Positions 1 to 9,024 of a stretch of DNA of 64,000 nt are shown one piece after another. Each line of letters begins with the position of its first letter. The stretch's first letter is position 1. The stretch covers positions 62,001 through 126,000 of the forward strand of contig NZ_JAGGPB010000019.1 in assembly GCF_018614055.1 (NCBI RefSeq). Reading direction: 5' to 3'. This stretch comes from Streptomyces sp. ISL-98 (GTDB lineage Bacteria; Actinomycetota; Actinomycetes; Streptomycetales; Streptomycetaceae). The notes beneath the pieces were generated by a model. The model did no database searches and was not told the DNA's origin. It saw nothing but the letters and a program-made list of their open reading frames with translations. A program made the translations under genes and the position numbers.

Positions 1-1
1 T

Positions 2-1522
2 GCCGGTGCCGCGGCGCAGTTCACGTACCGGCATTCGGTCATCGGCGTGGTGATCTCGCTCGCGCTGCTCGTCCTTCTGCTGCGCCACCGCGGCGAGTTC
101 GCGGCGCTGCCCGACCCGCGGAGCCGTTGGAAGGCGGTGGCGAACTTCGTTCTCCTCGGCGCCGGTTCCCTCGGCCTGGGCCTGGTCATCGTCAGCTCGC
201 ACCCGGCGAAGGTCATCGGTAATCCGAGCGTCGCCGACCGGCTTGAGCACGTCCTGTACGGGCTCTTCGGTTTCGAGGGCCCTGTCGACTACGCGGGCCG
301 GGTCTCCTGGACCGTCGGCTACTCGCTCGGCGCGCTCGGCCTGCTCACGGCCGTCACCACCATCTACCTGGCCCTGCGCCCGGAGCACCCGGCCGCCCGC
401 CTCACCGCCGACGACGAGCACCGTCTGCGCGAGCTGCTGGCCAAGCACGGCGGCCGCGACTCCCTGGGCCACTTCGCGCTCCGCCACGACAAGGCCGTCG
501 TCTTCTCCCCCAGCGGCAAGGCCGCCGTCACCTACCGCGTCGTATCCGGCGTGATGCTCGCCAGCGGCGACCCGATCGGCGACGTGGAGGCCTGGCCGGG
601 CGCCATCGAACGCTTCATGGACGAAGCCAAGGCCCACTCCTGGACCCCGGCCGTCATGGGCTGCAGCGAGACCGGCGGCGAAGTGTGGACCCGCGAGACC
701 GGACTCGACGCGCTGGAGCTCGGGGACGAAGCGGTGGTGGATGTGCCGGATTTCTCCCTCGCCGGGCGCGCCATGCGGAACGTACGCCAGATGGTCAAGC
801 GCATCGAGCGCGGTGGTTACGAAACCCGGGTACGACGCGTCCGTGACCTCGGCGAAGCCGAGTTGGACCGCATCCGGCGGGCCGCCGCCGACTGGCGCGG
901 CACCGACACCGAGCGCGGCTTCTCGATGGCGCTCGGCCGCATCGGCGAGCCCGGCGACGGAGACTGCGTGATCGCCACCGCCCACAACACCGCCGACGCG
1001 GATTCCCCGTACGGCGACCTGAAGGCCGTACTCCACTTCGTCCCGTGGGGTACGGACGGCATGTCCCTCGACCTGATGCGCCGCGACCGCTCCGCCGACC
1101 CCGGCATGAACGAACTGCTGATCGTCGCCGCGCTCCAGGCCGCACCCCAGCTGGGCGTGACCCGCGTCTCGCTCAACTTCGCGATGTTCCGCTCGGCGCT
1201 CGCCCGCGGCGAGAAGATCGGCGCGGGACCGGTGCTCCGTATCTGGCGCGGGCTGCTCGTCTTCCTGTCCCGGTGGTTCCAGATCGAGTCGCTGTACAAG
1301 TTCAACGCCAAGTTCCGGCCGCGCTGGGAGCCGCGCTTCGTGGTCTTCCGCACCACCCGCGACCTGCCGCGCATCGGCTTCGCGGCGATGCAGGCGGAGG
1401 GCTTCGTGACGCTGGCGCTGCCCCGCCCGTTCGCCTCCCGACGGGCGTCGGCCAGGCAGCCGCGCCCGTGCGCGCACCTCGACCAGGTGCGGGCGCGCGA
1501 GGCCGGGCAGTCGGCCGCCTGA
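2..1522 (+). CDS. DUF2156 phosphatidylglycerol lysyltransferase-like membrane protein (5' partial)
   Basis: The reading frame is open from the first bases of the window, so the N-terminus lies outside it. The visible part begins with hydrophobic segments (near the window start, around VANFVLLGAGSLGLGLVIV, and around GYSLGALGLLTAVTTIYLAL). A long soluble C-terminal domain of the DUF2156 type follows, the GNAT-like catalytic fold of MprF/LysX enzymes that transfer an aminoacyl group from tRNA to phosphatidylglycerol. The end motif YKFNAKFRPRWEPRFVVF is characteristic of that family. I infer a membrane enzyme that modifies lipid charge. The substrate amino acid cannot be read from the sequence, and no lysyl-tRNA synthetase domain is visible here. 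Confidence 0.85.
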   Translation, partial: AGAAAQFTYRHSVIGVVISLALLVLLLRHRGEFAALPDPRSRWKAVANFVLLGAGSLGLGLVIVSSHPAKVIGNPSVADRLEHVLYGLFGFEGPVDYAGRVSWTVGYSLGALGLLTAVTTIYLALRPEHPAARLTADDEHRLRELLAKHGGRDSLGHFALRHDKAVVFSPSGKAAVTYRVVSGVMLASGDPIGDVEAWPGAIERFMDEAKAHSWTPAVMGCSETGGEVWTRETGLDALELGDEAVVDVPDFSLAGRAMRNVRQMVKRIERGGYETRVRRVRDLGEAELDRIRRAAADWRGTDTERGFSMALGRIGEPGDGDCVIATAHNTADADSPYGDLKAVLHFVPWGTDGMSLDLMRRDRSADPGMNELLIVAALQAAPQLGVTRVSLNFAMFRSALARGEKIGAGPVLRIWRGLLVFLSRWFQIESLYKFNAKFRPRWEPRFVVFRTTRDLPRIGFAAMQAEGFVTLALPRPFASRRASARQPRPCAHLDQVRAREAGQSAA

Positions 1523-1541
1523 GCCCGTCTGTATTCTCCGA

Positions 1542-2468
1542 TCAGCCGACGCTGATCGCGATCTTGCCGCGGGTGTGGCCCTCCATGCTCAGCCGCAGCG
1601 CGTCGGCGGTCTCCTCCAGCGGGAAGACCGCGGCGACCTCGACGGCCAGCGCACCGCGCTCGGCCAGCTCGGTCAGCGCCGTCAGGTCGGCGGTGTCGGG
1701 GCGTACGAAGACATAGCTGCCGCCGAGCCCCAGGACCGCGCCGTCGGCGATGGACGCCAGCCGTCCACCGGGAGCGAGCAGCCCCGGCGAGACCTTGAGC
1801 GCGTCGCCACCGACCAGGTCGAGCACGGCGTCCACGCCGCCGGGCGCGAGCGCCTTGACGCGGTCTGCGAGCCCTTCGCCGTACGTCACAGGGGTGGCGC
1901 CCAGCGACCGCAGGTAGTCGTGATTGCGCTCGCTCGCCGTGCCGATGACCCGGACGCCGAAGGCGCGGGCGATCTGCACCGCCAGCGAGCCGACGCCGCC
2001 GGCCGCCGCGTGCACCAGCAGCGTGTCGCCCTCGGTGACGCCGAGGTGGCGGGTGAGTGCCTGGTACGCCGTGAGGCCGGCCAGCGGCAGCCCGGCCGCC
2101 TCCTCGAAGGTGAGGTTCGCGGGCTTGCGGGCCAGGGTGCGCACGGGTGCGGCGACGTACTCGGCGAAGGTGCCGCGCGAGACGAAGTCCTCGCGGACGT
2201 ATCCGATGACCTCGTCGCCGGGTGCGAACTCGGTCACACCGACGCCCGCCTGCTCGACGACGCCCGCGACGTCCCAGCCCGGGATCACAGGGAAGACCGC
2301 GTCGAGTGCGGATTCGAGGTAGCCGGCCTGGATCTTCCAGTCGACGGGGTTGACGGAGGCCGCCCTGATCCGGACGAGCACGGCGTCGGGGCCGAGCTTG
2401 GGGTCCGGCGCGTCGCCGTATTCGAGGACGTCCGGGCCGCCGTAGGTGCGGTAGGTGATGGCCTTCAT
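1542..2468 (-). CDS. NADP-dependent zinc-free medium-chain oxidoreductase (quinone reductase type)
   Basis: The 308-residue protein has the two-domain layout of the MDR superfamily: a GroES-like N-terminal half (AASVNPVDWKIQAG) and a Rossmann half with the nucleotide motif AAAGGVG at residues 154-160. No structural zinc cysteine cluster is present, as in zeta-crystallin/quinone reductases. It probably reduces quinones or enones with NADPH in the cytoplasm. It diverges from a MarR gene across a 96-bp gap with two matching inverted repeats, so redox- or ligand-sensitive repression by that MarR protein is likely. The precise substrate is unknown. Confidence 0.9.
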   Translation of the reverse strand: MKAITYRTYGGPDVLEYGDAPDPKLGPDAVLVRIRAASVNPVDWKIQAGYLESALDAVFPVIPGWDVAGVVEQAGVGVTEFAPGDEVIGYVREDFVSRGTFAEYVAAPVRTLARKPANLTFEEAAGLPLAGLTAYQALTRHLGVTEGDTLLVHAAAGGVGSLAVQIARAFGVRVIGTASERNHDYLRSLGATPVTYGEGLADRVKALAPGGVDAVLDLVGGDALKVSPGLLAPGGRLASIADGAVLGLGGSYVFVRPDTADLTALTELAERGALAVEVAAVFPLEETADALRLSMEGHTRGKIAISVG

Positions 2469-2486
2469 CGTGCTGCTCCCAAAATG

Positions 2487-2501
2487 CTTGAGTACGTCAA
2501 G
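2487..2501. promoter_or_regulatory. Candidate MarR operator 1
   Basis: An inverted repeat CTTGA-N5-TCAAG lies in the gap between the divergent oxidoreductase and MarR genes, 18 bp from the oxidoreductase start. Its spacing and half-site match the second repeat at 2528-2542. Operator function is inferred from position and symmetry. Confidence 0.55.
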
Positions 2502-2527
2502 TAACGATTAGACCGTAGACCTCAATG

Positions 2528-2542
2528 ATTGAGATAGTCAAG
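2528..2542. promoter_or_regulatory. Candidate MarR operator 2
   Basis: This is ATTGA-N5-TCAAG, the same architecture as the site at 2487-2501 with one base changed in the left half. It overlaps a perfect 11-bp palindrome TCAATGATTGA at 2522-2532. It lies 22 bp before the GTG of the MarR gene, suitable for autoregulation. Confidence 0.55.
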
Positions 2543-2564
2543 CTTTGGTTGATAGGCTGGCAAC

Positions 2565-3026
2565 GTGACAGAGACCATCCCCACCACAGCCCAGCTCATG
2601 GAGCGGCTCGCCGAGTCCTTCAGCGGCTACTACGGCGACTTCTCCCTCGCCGCCGCCGACGCGGGCCTCACCGCCAGCCAGGCCAAGACCCTCGGCGTCC
2701 TGCGCGCCTCCCCCGCCTCCATGCGCTCACTGGCGACCACGCTGGCCTGCGACGCCTCCAACATCACCGGGATCGTCGACCGCCTGGAGAAGCGTGAGCT
2801 CGTACGCCGCGAGGTCAGCCCCACCGACCGCCGCGTGAAGAACGTCGCCCTCACCGAGGCCGGCGAGGAGACCGTCGACGCCATCCGCGCCCGCATGCAC
2901 ACCACGCACGCCGCCATCGACGCCCTCGACGACGAGGACCGCGCCACGCTGTACGAGCTCCTCGGCCGTGTCTTCGGCGGATCAGGCGGTCTACGCGGTT
3001 CAGGCGGTTCGGGCCCGGCCGCCTGA
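2565..3026 (+). CDS. MarR family transcriptional regulator
   Basis: This 153-residue protein has the MarR winged-helix fold. The recognition helix region reads MRSLATTLACDASNITGIVDRLEKRELVRREVSPTDRR in outline, with the typical wing DRRVKNVALTEAG. Translation starts at GTG 2565. Dimeric MarR proteins bind palindromes and release them on binding phenolic ligands or on oxidation. No cysteine in a clear redox-sensor position stands out here. The gene is divergent from an oxidoreductase and probably represses both it and itself through the two repeats between them. Confidence 0.92.
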   Translation: MTETIPTTAQLMERLAESFSGYYGDFSLAAADAGLTASQAKTLGVLRASPASMRSLATTLACDASNITGIVDRLEKRELVRREVSPTDRRVKNVALTEAGEETVDAIRARMHTTHAAIDALDDEDRATLYELLGRVFGGSGGLRGSGGSGPAA

Positions 3027-3042
3027 CGCCTAGGCTGGACGC

Positions 3043-3912
3043 ATGAGTACGTTGCGCGAGCGTGGCCGGATCGAGGGTCTGCCGGACTGGGACCGCTGTG
3101 CGGTGATGGGGGTCGTCAATGTGACCCCCGATTCCTTCTCCGACGGCGGGCGCTGGTTCGACACGACCGCCGCGGTCAAGCGCGGCCTCGAACTCGTCGC
3201 CGAGGGCGCCGACCTGATCGACGTCGGTGGCGAGTCGACCCGCCCCGGTGCCTCCCGTGTCGACGCCGACGAAGAGCTGAAGCGGGTCATCCCCGTGGTG
3301 CGCGGCCTCGCCTCCGAGGGCGTCTCCGTCTCCGTCGACACCATGCGCGCCGCCGTCGCCGAGCAGGCGATCGCGGCGGGCGCTGTCCTGGTCAACGACG
3401 TGAGCGGCGGTCTCGCCGACCCCGCCATGATCCCGGCGGTCGCGGCGGCCGGTGCGCCCTTCGTCGTCATGCACTGGCGCGGCTTCAGCGACCGGATGAA
3501 CAGCCGCGCGGTGTACGCCGATGTGGTCGGCGAGGTCGTATCCGAGCTGCACGCGCGCATGGAAGCCGTGGTCGACGGCGGCATCTCCCCCGAGCGCATC
3601 GTCATCGACCCCGGCCTCGGCTTCGCCAAGCAGGCCGAGCACGACCTGGCCCTGGTCGCCCACCTCGCCGACCTGCGCGCCCTGGGCCGCCCCCTGCTCG
3701 TCGCCGCATCCCGCAAGCGGTTCCTCGGCCACGTACTGGCGGCATCCGCCGGCGAGGGCGCCACCCCGCCGCCCGCGCGCGAGCGCGACGCCGCCACCGC
3801 CGCCGTCTCCGCGATCGCCGCACACGAGGGCGCCTGGGCGGTGCGCGTCCACGAGGTACGGGCGACGGCCGACGCCGTACGGGTCGCCAGGGCCGTCGAG
3901 GGAGCCCTGTGA
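3043..3912 (+). CDS. folP: Dihydropteroate synthase
   Basis: The enzyme condenses 6-hydroxymethyl-7,8-dihydropterin pyrophosphate with p-aminobenzoate to give dihydropteroate, and it is the sulfonamide target. The pterin signature NVTPDSFSDGG is at residues 26-36, the second signature LIDVGGESTRPGA near 58-70, and the barrel motif IDPGLGFAKQAEHD lies later. The length (289 residues) is normal. The 3' end overlaps the next gene by 4 bp (GTGA), so the two are translationally coupled. folB and folK follow in the same direction. Confidence 0.97.
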   Translation: MSTLRERGRIEGLPDWDRCAVMGVVNVTPDSFSDGGRWFDTTAAVKRGLELVAEGADLIDVGGESTRPGASRVDADEELKRVIPVVRGLASEGVSVSVDTMRAAVAEQAIAAGAVLVNDVSGGLADPAMIPAVAAAGAPFVVMHWRGFSDRMNSRAVYADVVGEVVSELHARMEAVVDGGISPERIVIDPGLGFAKQAEHDLALVAHLADLRALGRPLLVAASRKRFLGHVLAASAGEGATPPPARERDAATAAVSAIAAHEGAWAVRVHEVRATADAVRVARAVEGAL

Positions 3913-4361
3913 GCCGGGCCAACACGGACATCGAGCAGGTCGAGCTGGCCAACACGGCGTTCTACGAGGCCGTGGAGCGCGGAGACTTCGAGGAGCTGTC
4001 GTCCATCTGGCTGGACGACGAGGTCTCCTGTGTCCACCCGGGCTGGCCGGTGCTCTCGGGCCGCGGCGAGGTGTTGCGCTCGTACGCCCTGATCATGGCC
4101 AACACCGAGTACATCCAGTTCTTTCTCACCGACGTGAAAGTGACGGTGCTGGGCGACACCGCGCTGGTGACCTGCACCGAGAACACCCTCAGTGGCGGCC
4201 CCGCCGAGGAGGCCGGCGAGCTGGGGCCGCTGGTCGGCCAGCTGATCGTGGCCACCAATGTGTTCCGCCGCACCGAGGACGGCTGGAGACTCTGGTCTCA
4301 CCACGGGTCCCCGGTCCTGACCGAAACCGGCGACGAAGAGGACGACGAGACCCCGGCCTGA
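3909..4361 (+). CDS. NTF2-like / SnoaL-type small domain protein
   Basis: The 150-residue protein has the cone-shaped NTF2/ketosteroid-isomerase-like fold pattern: an initial helix (NTAFYEAVERGDFEELSSIW), a middle CVHPGWPVLSGRGEVLRSYA and C-terminal strands ending WRLWSHHGSPV. It starts with GTG inside the folP stop codon. Such proteins beside folP are common in actinomycetes, but their reaction is not established. A role tied to folate metabolism is only inferred from the coupling. The C-terminus is acidic (EEDDETPA). Confidence 0.8.
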   Translation: MSRANTDIEQVELANTAFYEAVERGDFEELSSIWLDDEVSCVHPGWPVLSGRGEVLRSYALIMANTEYIQFFLTDVKVTVLGDTALVTCTENTLSGGPAEEAGELGPLVGQLIVATNVFRRTEDGWRLWSHHGSPVLTETGDEEDDETPA

Positions 4362-4552
4362 GTGGGTAGGGGGCCTCTTGAAGGTTGGCGCCCCTGGCCC
4401 CTGGGTATGGGCGGCTACCAGTCCCGTGAGCTTCTGTCCATAGCCCCCTTGGGCGTCCGCTGTCAGTGCTCGCAGGTAGATTCGGTTGAGGGCGGCGTGC
4501 CGACCGCACTCGGCAGGAGCCCTTGTTCACTACGACAGCAGGAGTGATTCGC

Positions 4553-4912
4553 GTGGATCGTGTCGCGCTGCGCGGCCTCAAGGCCCGTGGGCACCACGGT
4601 GTGTTCCCCCGGGAGCGGGAGGAAGGCCAGACCTTCATCGTGGACCTGGTGCTCGGCCTCGACACCCGCCCCGCGGCGGCCGACGACGACCTGGCGAAGA
4701 CCGTGCACTACGGCGTGGTGGCGGAGGAAGTCGTGGACGTCGTGGAGGGCGAAGCGGTCGATCTGATCGAGACGCTCGCCGAGCGGATCGCCCAGCAGTG
4801 TCTCAAGCACGACGGCGTGCAGGAGGTCGAGGTGTGCGTCCACAAGCCGGACGCACCGATCACGGTCCCCTTCGACGATGTGACCATCACCATCACCCGG
4901 AGCCGAGTATGA
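4553..4912 (+). CDS. folB: Dihydroneopterin aldolase
   Basis: FolB cleaves 7,8-dihydroneopterin to 6-hydroxymethyl-7,8-dihydropterin and glycolaldehyde. The start of the protein, MDRVALRGLKARGHHGVFPRE, is typical of the family, as is the 119-residue length. I chose the GTG at 4553 because a CAGGAG ribosome site ends 8 nt upstream and family members begin here. A GTG at 4544 is an in-frame alternative. The stop codon overlaps the folK ATG (ATGA), showing coupling. The 190-bp gap upstream suggests a separate promoter from folP. Confidence 0.95.
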   Translation: MDRVALRGLKARGHHGVFPREREEGQTFIVDLVLGLDTRPAAADDDLAKTVHYGVVAEEVVDVVEGEAVDLIETLAERIAQQCLKHDGVQEVEVCVHKPDAPITVPFDDVTITITRSRV

Positions 4913-5508
4913 ACCCCGCACAGAGCGACCCGACAGTGCAGCCGGTGCCCGCCTCCGTGGTGGAGCAGGTGGATGCGGCGGATGTGACGCTGTCCAACCC
5001 GAAACGTGCGGTGATCTCCCTCGGCTCCAATCTGGGCAACCGGCTGGAGACTCTCCAGGGCGCGATCGACGCCCTGGAGGACACGCCCGGCCTGCGGGTG
5101 AAGGCCGTCTCGCCGGTGTATGAAACGGAGCCCTGGGGCGTCGCCCCCGGCTCCCAGCCCTCGTACTTCAACGCGGTCGTCGTCATCAAGACCACCCTGC
5201 CGCCGTCCTCCCTCCTGGAGCGCGGCCAGGCCATCGAGGAAGCGTTCGACCGGGTACGGGAGGAGCGCTGGGGGGCGCGCACGATCGACGTGGACATCGT
5301 GGCGTACGCCGATGTGGTGTCCGACGACCCGGTCCTCACCCTCCCGCATCCGCGCGCCCACGAGCGTGCCTTCGTGCTCGCCCCGTGGCACGACGTGGAG
5401 CCGGAGGCCCAGCTGCCCGGCCGCGGCCCGGTCGGCGAGCTGCTGGCCGAGGTCGGCGTCAGCAGCGTTCACCCGCGCGCCGATCTGGAACTCCGCCTGC
5501 CCGAGTAA
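4909..5508 (+). CDS. folK: 2-amino-4-hydroxy-6-hydroxymethyldihydropteridine pyrophosphokinase
   Basis: HPPK transfers pyrophosphate from ATP to 6-hydroxymethyl-7,8-dihydropterin, making the substrate of FolP. The 199-residue protein has the family motifs SLGSNLGNR, YETEPWGV and ERWGARTIDVDIVAY, the latter carrying the metal-binding aspartates. An N-terminal extension of roughly 38 residues before the VISLGSNLGNR strand is poorly conserved in character. It starts at an ATG overlapping the folB stop and is followed 45 bp later by a DUF3180 gene. Confidence 0.96.
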   Translation: MNPAQSDPTVQPVPASVVEQVDAADVTLSNPKRAVISLGSNLGNRLETLQGAIDALEDTPGLRVKAVSPVYETEPWGVAPGSQPSYFNAVVVIKTTLPPSSLLERGQAIEEAFDRVREERWGARTIDVDIVAYADVVSDDPVLTLPHPRAHERAFVLAPWHDVEPEAQLPGRGPVGELLAEVGVSSVHPRADLELRLPE

Positions 5509-5553
5509 TCGTTAGGCTTGCGGAACATTGTGCGGATGTGAGGGGCGCTCTCG

Positions 5554-6042
5554 GTGAAGCAACTTCGGCTCGGCGTACTGGCCGGTCTCTTCGCCGTGGC
5601 CGGAATCCTCTCCTGGGGCGCCGCCCGGCTCTGGGACACGATCGACACCCTGCCGAGCGTGCCGCTGGCGGCACCCGTCGTGCTGGCGGTGATCGCCGCC
5701 GTGCTCACCGCGACCGCGCTGTCGATCCGCTCCCGGCTGCGCGCCCAGCGCGAGCGCCGTCCCGGTGCCAAGGGCGTGGAGCCGCTGATGGCGGCCCGGG
5801 CGGTGGTATTCGGCCAGGCGAGCGCGCTGGTGGCGTCCCTGGTCTGCGGGATGTACGGCGGGACGGGCGTCTTCCTGCTGATGAACAGCCTCGACGTACC
5901 CGCCCGCCGGGACCAGGCCATCTATGCGGGCTTTGCGGTCCTGGCGGGCGTGGCGGTCGTCGCGGCGGCGTTCTTCCTGGAGCGCGTCTGCAAGCTCCCG
6001 GACGACGAGGACCAGGGCAACAGCAGAGCCTCCGCGACCTAG
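5554..6042 (+). CDS. DUF3180 membrane protein
   Basis: This 162-residue protein has four hydrophobic segments (residues about 7-25, 35-52, 82-103 and 120-140) and matches the DUF3180 family, found immediately downstream of folK in many actinobacteria. The function is unknown. The start is GTG 5554 after GGGGCGC-rich sequence. Its TAG stop forms the first bases of a convergent terminator shared with folE. Confidence 0.85.
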   Translation: MKQLRLGVLAGLFAVAGILSWGAARLWDTIDTLPSVPLAAPVVLAVIAAVLTATALSIRSRLRAQRERRPGAKGVEPLMAARAVVFGQASALVASLVCGMYGGTGVFLLMNSLDVPARRDQAIYAGFAVLAGVAVVAAAFFLERVCKLPDDEDQGNSRASAT

Positions 6043-6088
6043 GGGGTGTCCGCTCCTTCTCCCACGGAGATCGACCGGACACCCCCTA
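6040..6088. terminator. Bidirectional terminator shared by the DUF3180 gene and folE
   Basis: A perfect 13-bp stem, TAGGGGGTGTCCG at 6040-6052 and its complement at 6076-6088, with a 23-nt loop. The outer three bases on each side are the TAG stop codons of the two convergent genes, so both messages would end in the same hairpin. Confidence 0.8.
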
Positions 6089-6694
6089 ACGCGCCAGTAT
6101 CAGGCTCATCGCCTCGGAGCGGGTGCTGCCGTCCCGAAGCTGACCGCGTACGGCAGACGTCGTGGTCTTCGCCCCGGGCTTACGGATCCCGCGCACCGAC
6201 ATGCACATGTGCTCGGCCTCGATGACGACGATCGCGCCGCGCGCCTCGAGGATCTCCATCAGGGAGTCCGCGATCTGCGTGGTGAGCCGTTCCTGGACCT
6301 GCGGCCGCCGTGCGTAGACATCGACGAGCCGCGCCAGCTTGGAGAGCCCGGTGATCTTTCCCGTGTCCGCGGGGATGTAGCCGACGTGCGCCACGCCGTG
6401 GAACGGCAGGAGGTGGTGCTCGCAGAGGCTGACAATCTCGATGCCCTTGACCAGGATCATCTCGTCGTGGCCGAGGTCGAACGTCGTCGTCAGGACGTCC
6501 TCGGGCTCCTGCCACAGCCCGGCCAGGATTTCCCTGTACGCCCGCGCCACGCGCCCCGGCGTCGCCCGGAGGCCCTCCCGGTCAGGATCCTCCCCGACCG
6601 CGATGAGGAGCTCACGTACGGCGTTCTCGGCCCGCTTCTCGTCAAACTCGCCGATGGAGCCCTCGCCCGCCAACGTCACCGGGTCGGTCATCAC
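6086..6694 (-). CDS. folE: GTP cyclohydrolase I
   Basis: FolE converts GTP to 7,8-dihydroneopterin triphosphate, the first step of the pterin branch. Zinc ligands can be placed at Cys91, His94 ([10 protein letters not shown]) and Cys164 (HMCMSVRG), so this is the zinc-dependent type IA enzyme. The 202-residue length fits. The start may be GTG 6694 or the adjacent ATG 6691. It lies downstream of ftsH on the same strand, separated by a hairpin, and converges on the fol genes. Confidence 0.97.
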   Translation of the reverse strand: MMTDPVTLAGEGSIGEFDEKRAENAVRELLIAVGEDPDREGLRATPGRVARAYREILAGLWQEPEDVLTTTFDLGHDEMILVKGIEIVSLCEHHLLPFHGVAHVGYIPADTGKITGLSKLARLVDVYARRPQVQERLTTQIADSLMEILEARGAIVVIEAEHMCMSVRGIRKPGAKTTTSAVRGQLRDGSTRSEAMSLILAR

Positions 6695-6731
6695 TGCCTC
6701 GTTCCTGTGCTTTCGTGCGCGGCCGAAAAAC

Positions 6732-6768
6732 GCCGCGCCCCCACAGGCTAAAACCTGGGGGACGCGGC
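6732..6768 (-). terminator. Hairpin between ftsH and folE
   Basis: An imperfect stem pairs GCCGCGCCCCCACAGG with CCTGGGGGACGCGGC around the loop CTAAAA. It lies downstream of the ftsH stop on the minus strand and just upstream of folE, so it probably terminates or attenuates ftsH transcription. Confidence 0.65.
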
Positions 6769-6799
6769 ATCCATTCCGGGCCCCTCGGGGCCGGGGTGA

Positions 6800-8836
6800 T
6801 CAGCTCTCGGGGCGCTCCTCGGGGATCGCCTCGGTGGCCGGGGTGTCCACAGAACCGGCGGTCACCGCGGGAGCCGCACCGTTGGCGTTGTTGACGCCAT
6901 TGGTGAGCGAAAGCTCCTTCGGGGAGAGCACCGGCGGCCGCGTGGACGGCATGCGGCGGGAAGAACCGGTCCACGCGGGGCGGGCCGGGCGCTTCACGAT
7001 CGGGCTGAAGATCTCGGCGATCTCCTCCTTGTTCAGCGTCTCCTTCTCCAGGAGGGCCAGAACCAGGTTGTCGAGAACGTCACGGTTCTCGACGAGGATC
7101 TCCCACGCCTCGTTGTGCGCGGTCTCGATGAGCTTCTTGACCTCTTCGTCGACCAGCGCGGCGACCTCTTCCGAGTAGTCCCGCTGGTGACCCATGTCAC
7201 GGCCGAGGAACGGCTCGGAGCCGTCCTGGCCGAACTTGATCGCGCCGAGGCGCTCGGTCATGCCGTACTGCGTGACCATCGCGCGGGCCGTGGCAGTGGC
7301 CTTCTCGATGTCGTTCGAGGCGCCCGTCGTCGGGTCGTGGAACACCAGTTCCTCGGCCGCACGGCCGCCCATCATGTAGGCGAGCTGGTCCAGCATCTCG
7401 TTGCGCGTGGTCGAGTACTTGTCCTCGTCCGGGAGCACCATCGTGTAACCGAGGGCACGCCCGCGGGACAGGATGGTGACCTTGTGCACCGGGTCGCTGT
7501 TCGGAGAGGCCGCCGCGACCAGGGCATGTCCGCCCTCGTGGTACGCGGTGATCTTCTTTTCCTTCTCGCTCATGATCCGGGTCCGCTTCTGCGGTCCGGC
7601 CACGACGCGGTCGATCGCCTCGTCCAAGGAGTGGTTGTCGACCAGCTTCTTGTCGCTACGGGCGGTCAGCAGCGCGGCCTCGTTCAGCACGTTCGCCAGG
7701 TCGGCGCCGGTGAAGCCGGGCGTACGACGGGCGACGGCCCGGAGGTCGACCTCCGGCGTGACCGGCTTGCCCTTGGCGTGCACCTTGAGGATCTCCAGGC
7801 GGCCCATGAGGTCCGGGCGGTCGACCGCGATCTGCCGGTCGAAGCGGCCCGGGCGCAGGAGCGCCGGGTCGAGGATGTCGGGCCGGTTCGTGGCGGCGAT
7901 CAGGATGACGCCACCCTTCACGTCGAAGCCGTCCATCTCGACGAGCAGCTGGTTGAGCGTCTGCTCGCGCTCGTCGTGGCCACCGCCCATACCGGCACCG
8001 CGGTGCCGGCCGACGGCGTCGATCTCGTCGACGAAGACGATCGCCGGAGCGTTCGCCTTGGCCTGCTCGAAGAGGTCACGGACACGAGAGGCACCGACAC
8101 CGACGAACATCTCGACGAAGTCGGAACCGGAGATCGAGTAGAACGGGACGCCGGCCTCACCCGCGACAGCACGCGCGAGCAGCGTCTTGCCCGTACCGGG
8201 CGGGCCGTACAGCAGCACGCCCTTGGGGATCTTGGCGCCGACGGCCTGGAACTTCGCCGGCTCCTGCAGGAACTCCTTGATCTCGTGGAGCTCCTCGACA
8301 GCCTCGTCCGCCCCCGCCACATCGGCGAACGTCGTCTTCGGGGTGTCCTTGGTGATGAGCTTGGCCTTGGACTTCCCGAACTGCATGACCCGGGAGCCGC
8401 CGCCCTGCATCTGATTCATCAGGAACAGGAAGACAACCACGATGAGGACGAAGGGGAGCAGCGAGAGCAGGATCCCGACGAACGGGTTCTGCTTGGAGGG
8501 GGAGACCGTGTAGCCCTTGTCGATGTCCCCGCTGTCGAACTTCGACTGCAGCTTGTTGGCGAGCGCGACGCCCTGGTCGCCGATGTAGCTCGCCTGGATC
8601 TTGCTGCTGTCCTTGACCTTCTGGCCGTCCTTCAGCTCGACCCTGATGACTTGTTCGTCACCGGTCGTCAGCTTGGCCTGCTTGACCTGGTTCTTGTCGA
8701 TCGCCTGGACGACCTCGGCAGTGTCCACCGTCTTGTAGCCGCCGGACGAGCCGACAACCTGCATCAACACGACCACGGCGAGGACGGCCAGCACGATCCA
8801 CATGACCGGCCCACGGAAGTATCGCTTCACGTCCAT
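6800..8836 (-). CDS. ftsH: ATP-dependent zinc metalloprotease FtsH
   Basis: FtsH is a membrane-anchored hexameric AAA protease that extracts and degrades membrane and short-lived cytosolic proteins. The 678-residue protein has a membrane segment at about 11-29 and a second at about 119-140, with an extracytoplasmic domain between. The Walker A motif GPPGTGKT is at 211-218, Walker B IVFVDEID follows, and the zinc site HEGGH is at 433-437 with a likely third ligand at Asp509. The C-terminal 60 residues are low in complexity, as usual in actinobacteria. The 188-bp upstream gap holds the promoter. Confidence 0.98.
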   Translation of the reverse strand: MDVKRYFRGPVMWIVLAVLAVVVLMQVVGSSGGYKTVDTAEVVQAIDKNQVKQAKLTTGDEQVIRVELKDGQKVKDSSKIQASYIGDQGVALANKLQSKFDSGDIDKGYTVSPSKQNPFVGILLSLLPFVLIVVVFLFLMNQMQGGGSRVMQFGKSKAKLITKDTPKTTFADVAGADEAVEELHEIKEFLQEPAKFQAVGAKIPKGVLLYGPPGTGKTLLARAVAGEAGVPFYSISGSDFVEMFVGVGASRVRDLFEQAKANAPAIVFVDEIDAVGRHRGAGMGGGHDEREQTLNQLLVEMDGFDVKGGVILIAATNRPDILDPALLRPGRFDRQIAVDRPDLMGRLEILKVHAKGKPVTPEVDLRAVARRTPGFTGADLANVLNEAALLTARSDKKLVDNHSLDEAIDRVVAGPQKRTRIMSEKEKKITAYHEGGHALVAAASPNSDPVHKVTILSRGRALGYTMVLPDEDKYSTTRNEMLDQLAYMMGGRAAEELVFHDPTTGASNDIEKATATARAMVTQYGMTERLGAIKFGQDGSEPFLGRDMGHQRDYSEEVAALVDEEVKKLIETAHNEAWEILVENRDVLDNLVLALLEKETLNKEEIAEIFSPIVKRPARPAWTGSSRRMPSTRPPVLSPKELSLTNGVNNANGAAPAVTAGSVDTPATEAIPEERPES

Positions 8837-9024
8837 CCATACGGGGCGGTAATCGCCCCGTCCCTCCTGCCCGTAGGTAAATGCTGCTGTTTAAAAAGAC
8901 TGTTCTTCGGACGGTACCCCAGCATTGTCACCCGTGACTGCGGGGGACGGCTGACAAACCCTCCTTCCCATGCTCCAACGGCGGGACACGGGCGAGGGTT
9001 CCCCTGGGGAAGGTGCGGCTCGGC

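Noticed and set aside
4362..4552. The gap between the NTF2-like gene and folB as a small coding region
   Set aside because: Short frames here show no codon bias or family pattern. It more likely holds the folB promoter.
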